DNA of 64,000 nt from positions 1 to 64,000 of the forward strand of contig WNNJ02003282.1 of assembly GCA_012934845.2 (NCBI GenBank), in the 5' to 3' direction. Shown here piece after piece: positions 63,925 to 64,000 of the stretch. Source of the stretch: Pomphorhynchus laevis (Eukaryota > Acanthocephala > Palaeacanthocephala > Echinorhynchida > Pomphorhynchidae). The notes under the pieces were generated by a model that had not been told where the DNA came from, made no database searches, and was given only the letters and a program-made list of their open reading frames with translations. Position 1 is the stretch's first letter; every line of letters starts with the position of its first letter. A program made the translations under genes and the position numbers.

Positions 63925-64000
63925 TTGCATTTATTGGGTTGAGAAATAAGGGCAGAAACCTGATAGCATAGCACTACCTCCTTAATAACAAAACGAAATA
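63925..64000 (+). mobile_element. PLE terminal motif at window edge
   Basis: GGGCAGAAACCTGATAGCAT, then AGCACTACCTCC, matches the PLE 3' terminal motif GGGGCCGAAACCTGATAGCA at 30,710-30,690 (minus). Continues past the window end. Confidence 0.55.

Overview
This window is AT-rich eukaryotic nuclear DNA, almost certainly from an invertebrate animal. It has spliced genes, eukaryote-only proteins (a SUMO-activating enzyme subunit), LINEs of several clades, Penelope-like elements (PLEs), tandem satellites and long foldback elements. Nothing seen fixes the phylum. No retrovirus, LTR retrotransposon, Polinton or other capsid-bearing element was recognised, and neither were rRNA, tRNA or CRISPR features.

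Two host genes are convincing, both on the + strand. The first is triosephosphate isomerase (coding exons 38,710-38,942, 42,413-42,497, 42,549-42,681 and 44,776-45,077), which assembles to 250 residues with all catalytic residues. The second is an intronless UBA2/SAE2 (52,386-53,951, 521 residues) with its nucleotide loop, catalytic cysteine and zinc cysteines. In both, a TAG directly abuts ATGACAAA, which suggests a 3' splice or trans-splice acceptor at the start codon. Two single exons are weaker candidates: a protein-kinase C-terminus at 6,340-6,504 and an unknown first exon at 34,140-34,286.

Most of the rest is mobile-element debris. 0.9-1.7 kb, 10.2-11.3 kb, 16.2-18.5 kb, 27.8-28.2 kb and 46.6-47.2 kb hold six fragments of one LINE family whose C-terminus is an R2-like restriction-like endonuclease. 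1.8-5.6 kb is a nearly complete CR1/Jockey-like LINE (minus strand). 11.5-14.3 kb is an APE-type LINE with a zinc-knuckle ORF1 (minus strand). 29.6-30.3 kb is an RTE-like tail, 55.5-56.6 kb a 5'-truncated Jockey/CR1-like LINE, and 57.3-62.4 kb two copies of another APE-type LINE in the same orientation. 15.5-27.3 kb is dominated by PLE pieces, including a six-unit array of about 300-bp repeats derived from the PLE 3' end. A PLE GIY-YIG endonuclease fragment sits inside TPI intron 1.

The most interesting items are RNA-structural. At 24,696-24,770 (minus strand) there is a hammerhead ribozyme fold between A-box-like and B-box-like sequences of a SINE-like element, in register throughout except for two bases beside the cleavage site. 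A weaker hammerhead-like core lies at 28,520-28,556. The PLE 3' terminus carries a conserved set of competing stems that may be another self-cleaving or otherwise functional RNA. An approximately 800-bp near-perfect palindrome (62.58-63.39 kb) with an adjacent partial copy, a 16-bp minisatellite (34.44-35.40 kb) and a 378-bp tandem repeat (50.29-51.43 kb) make up the rest of the repeat landscape.
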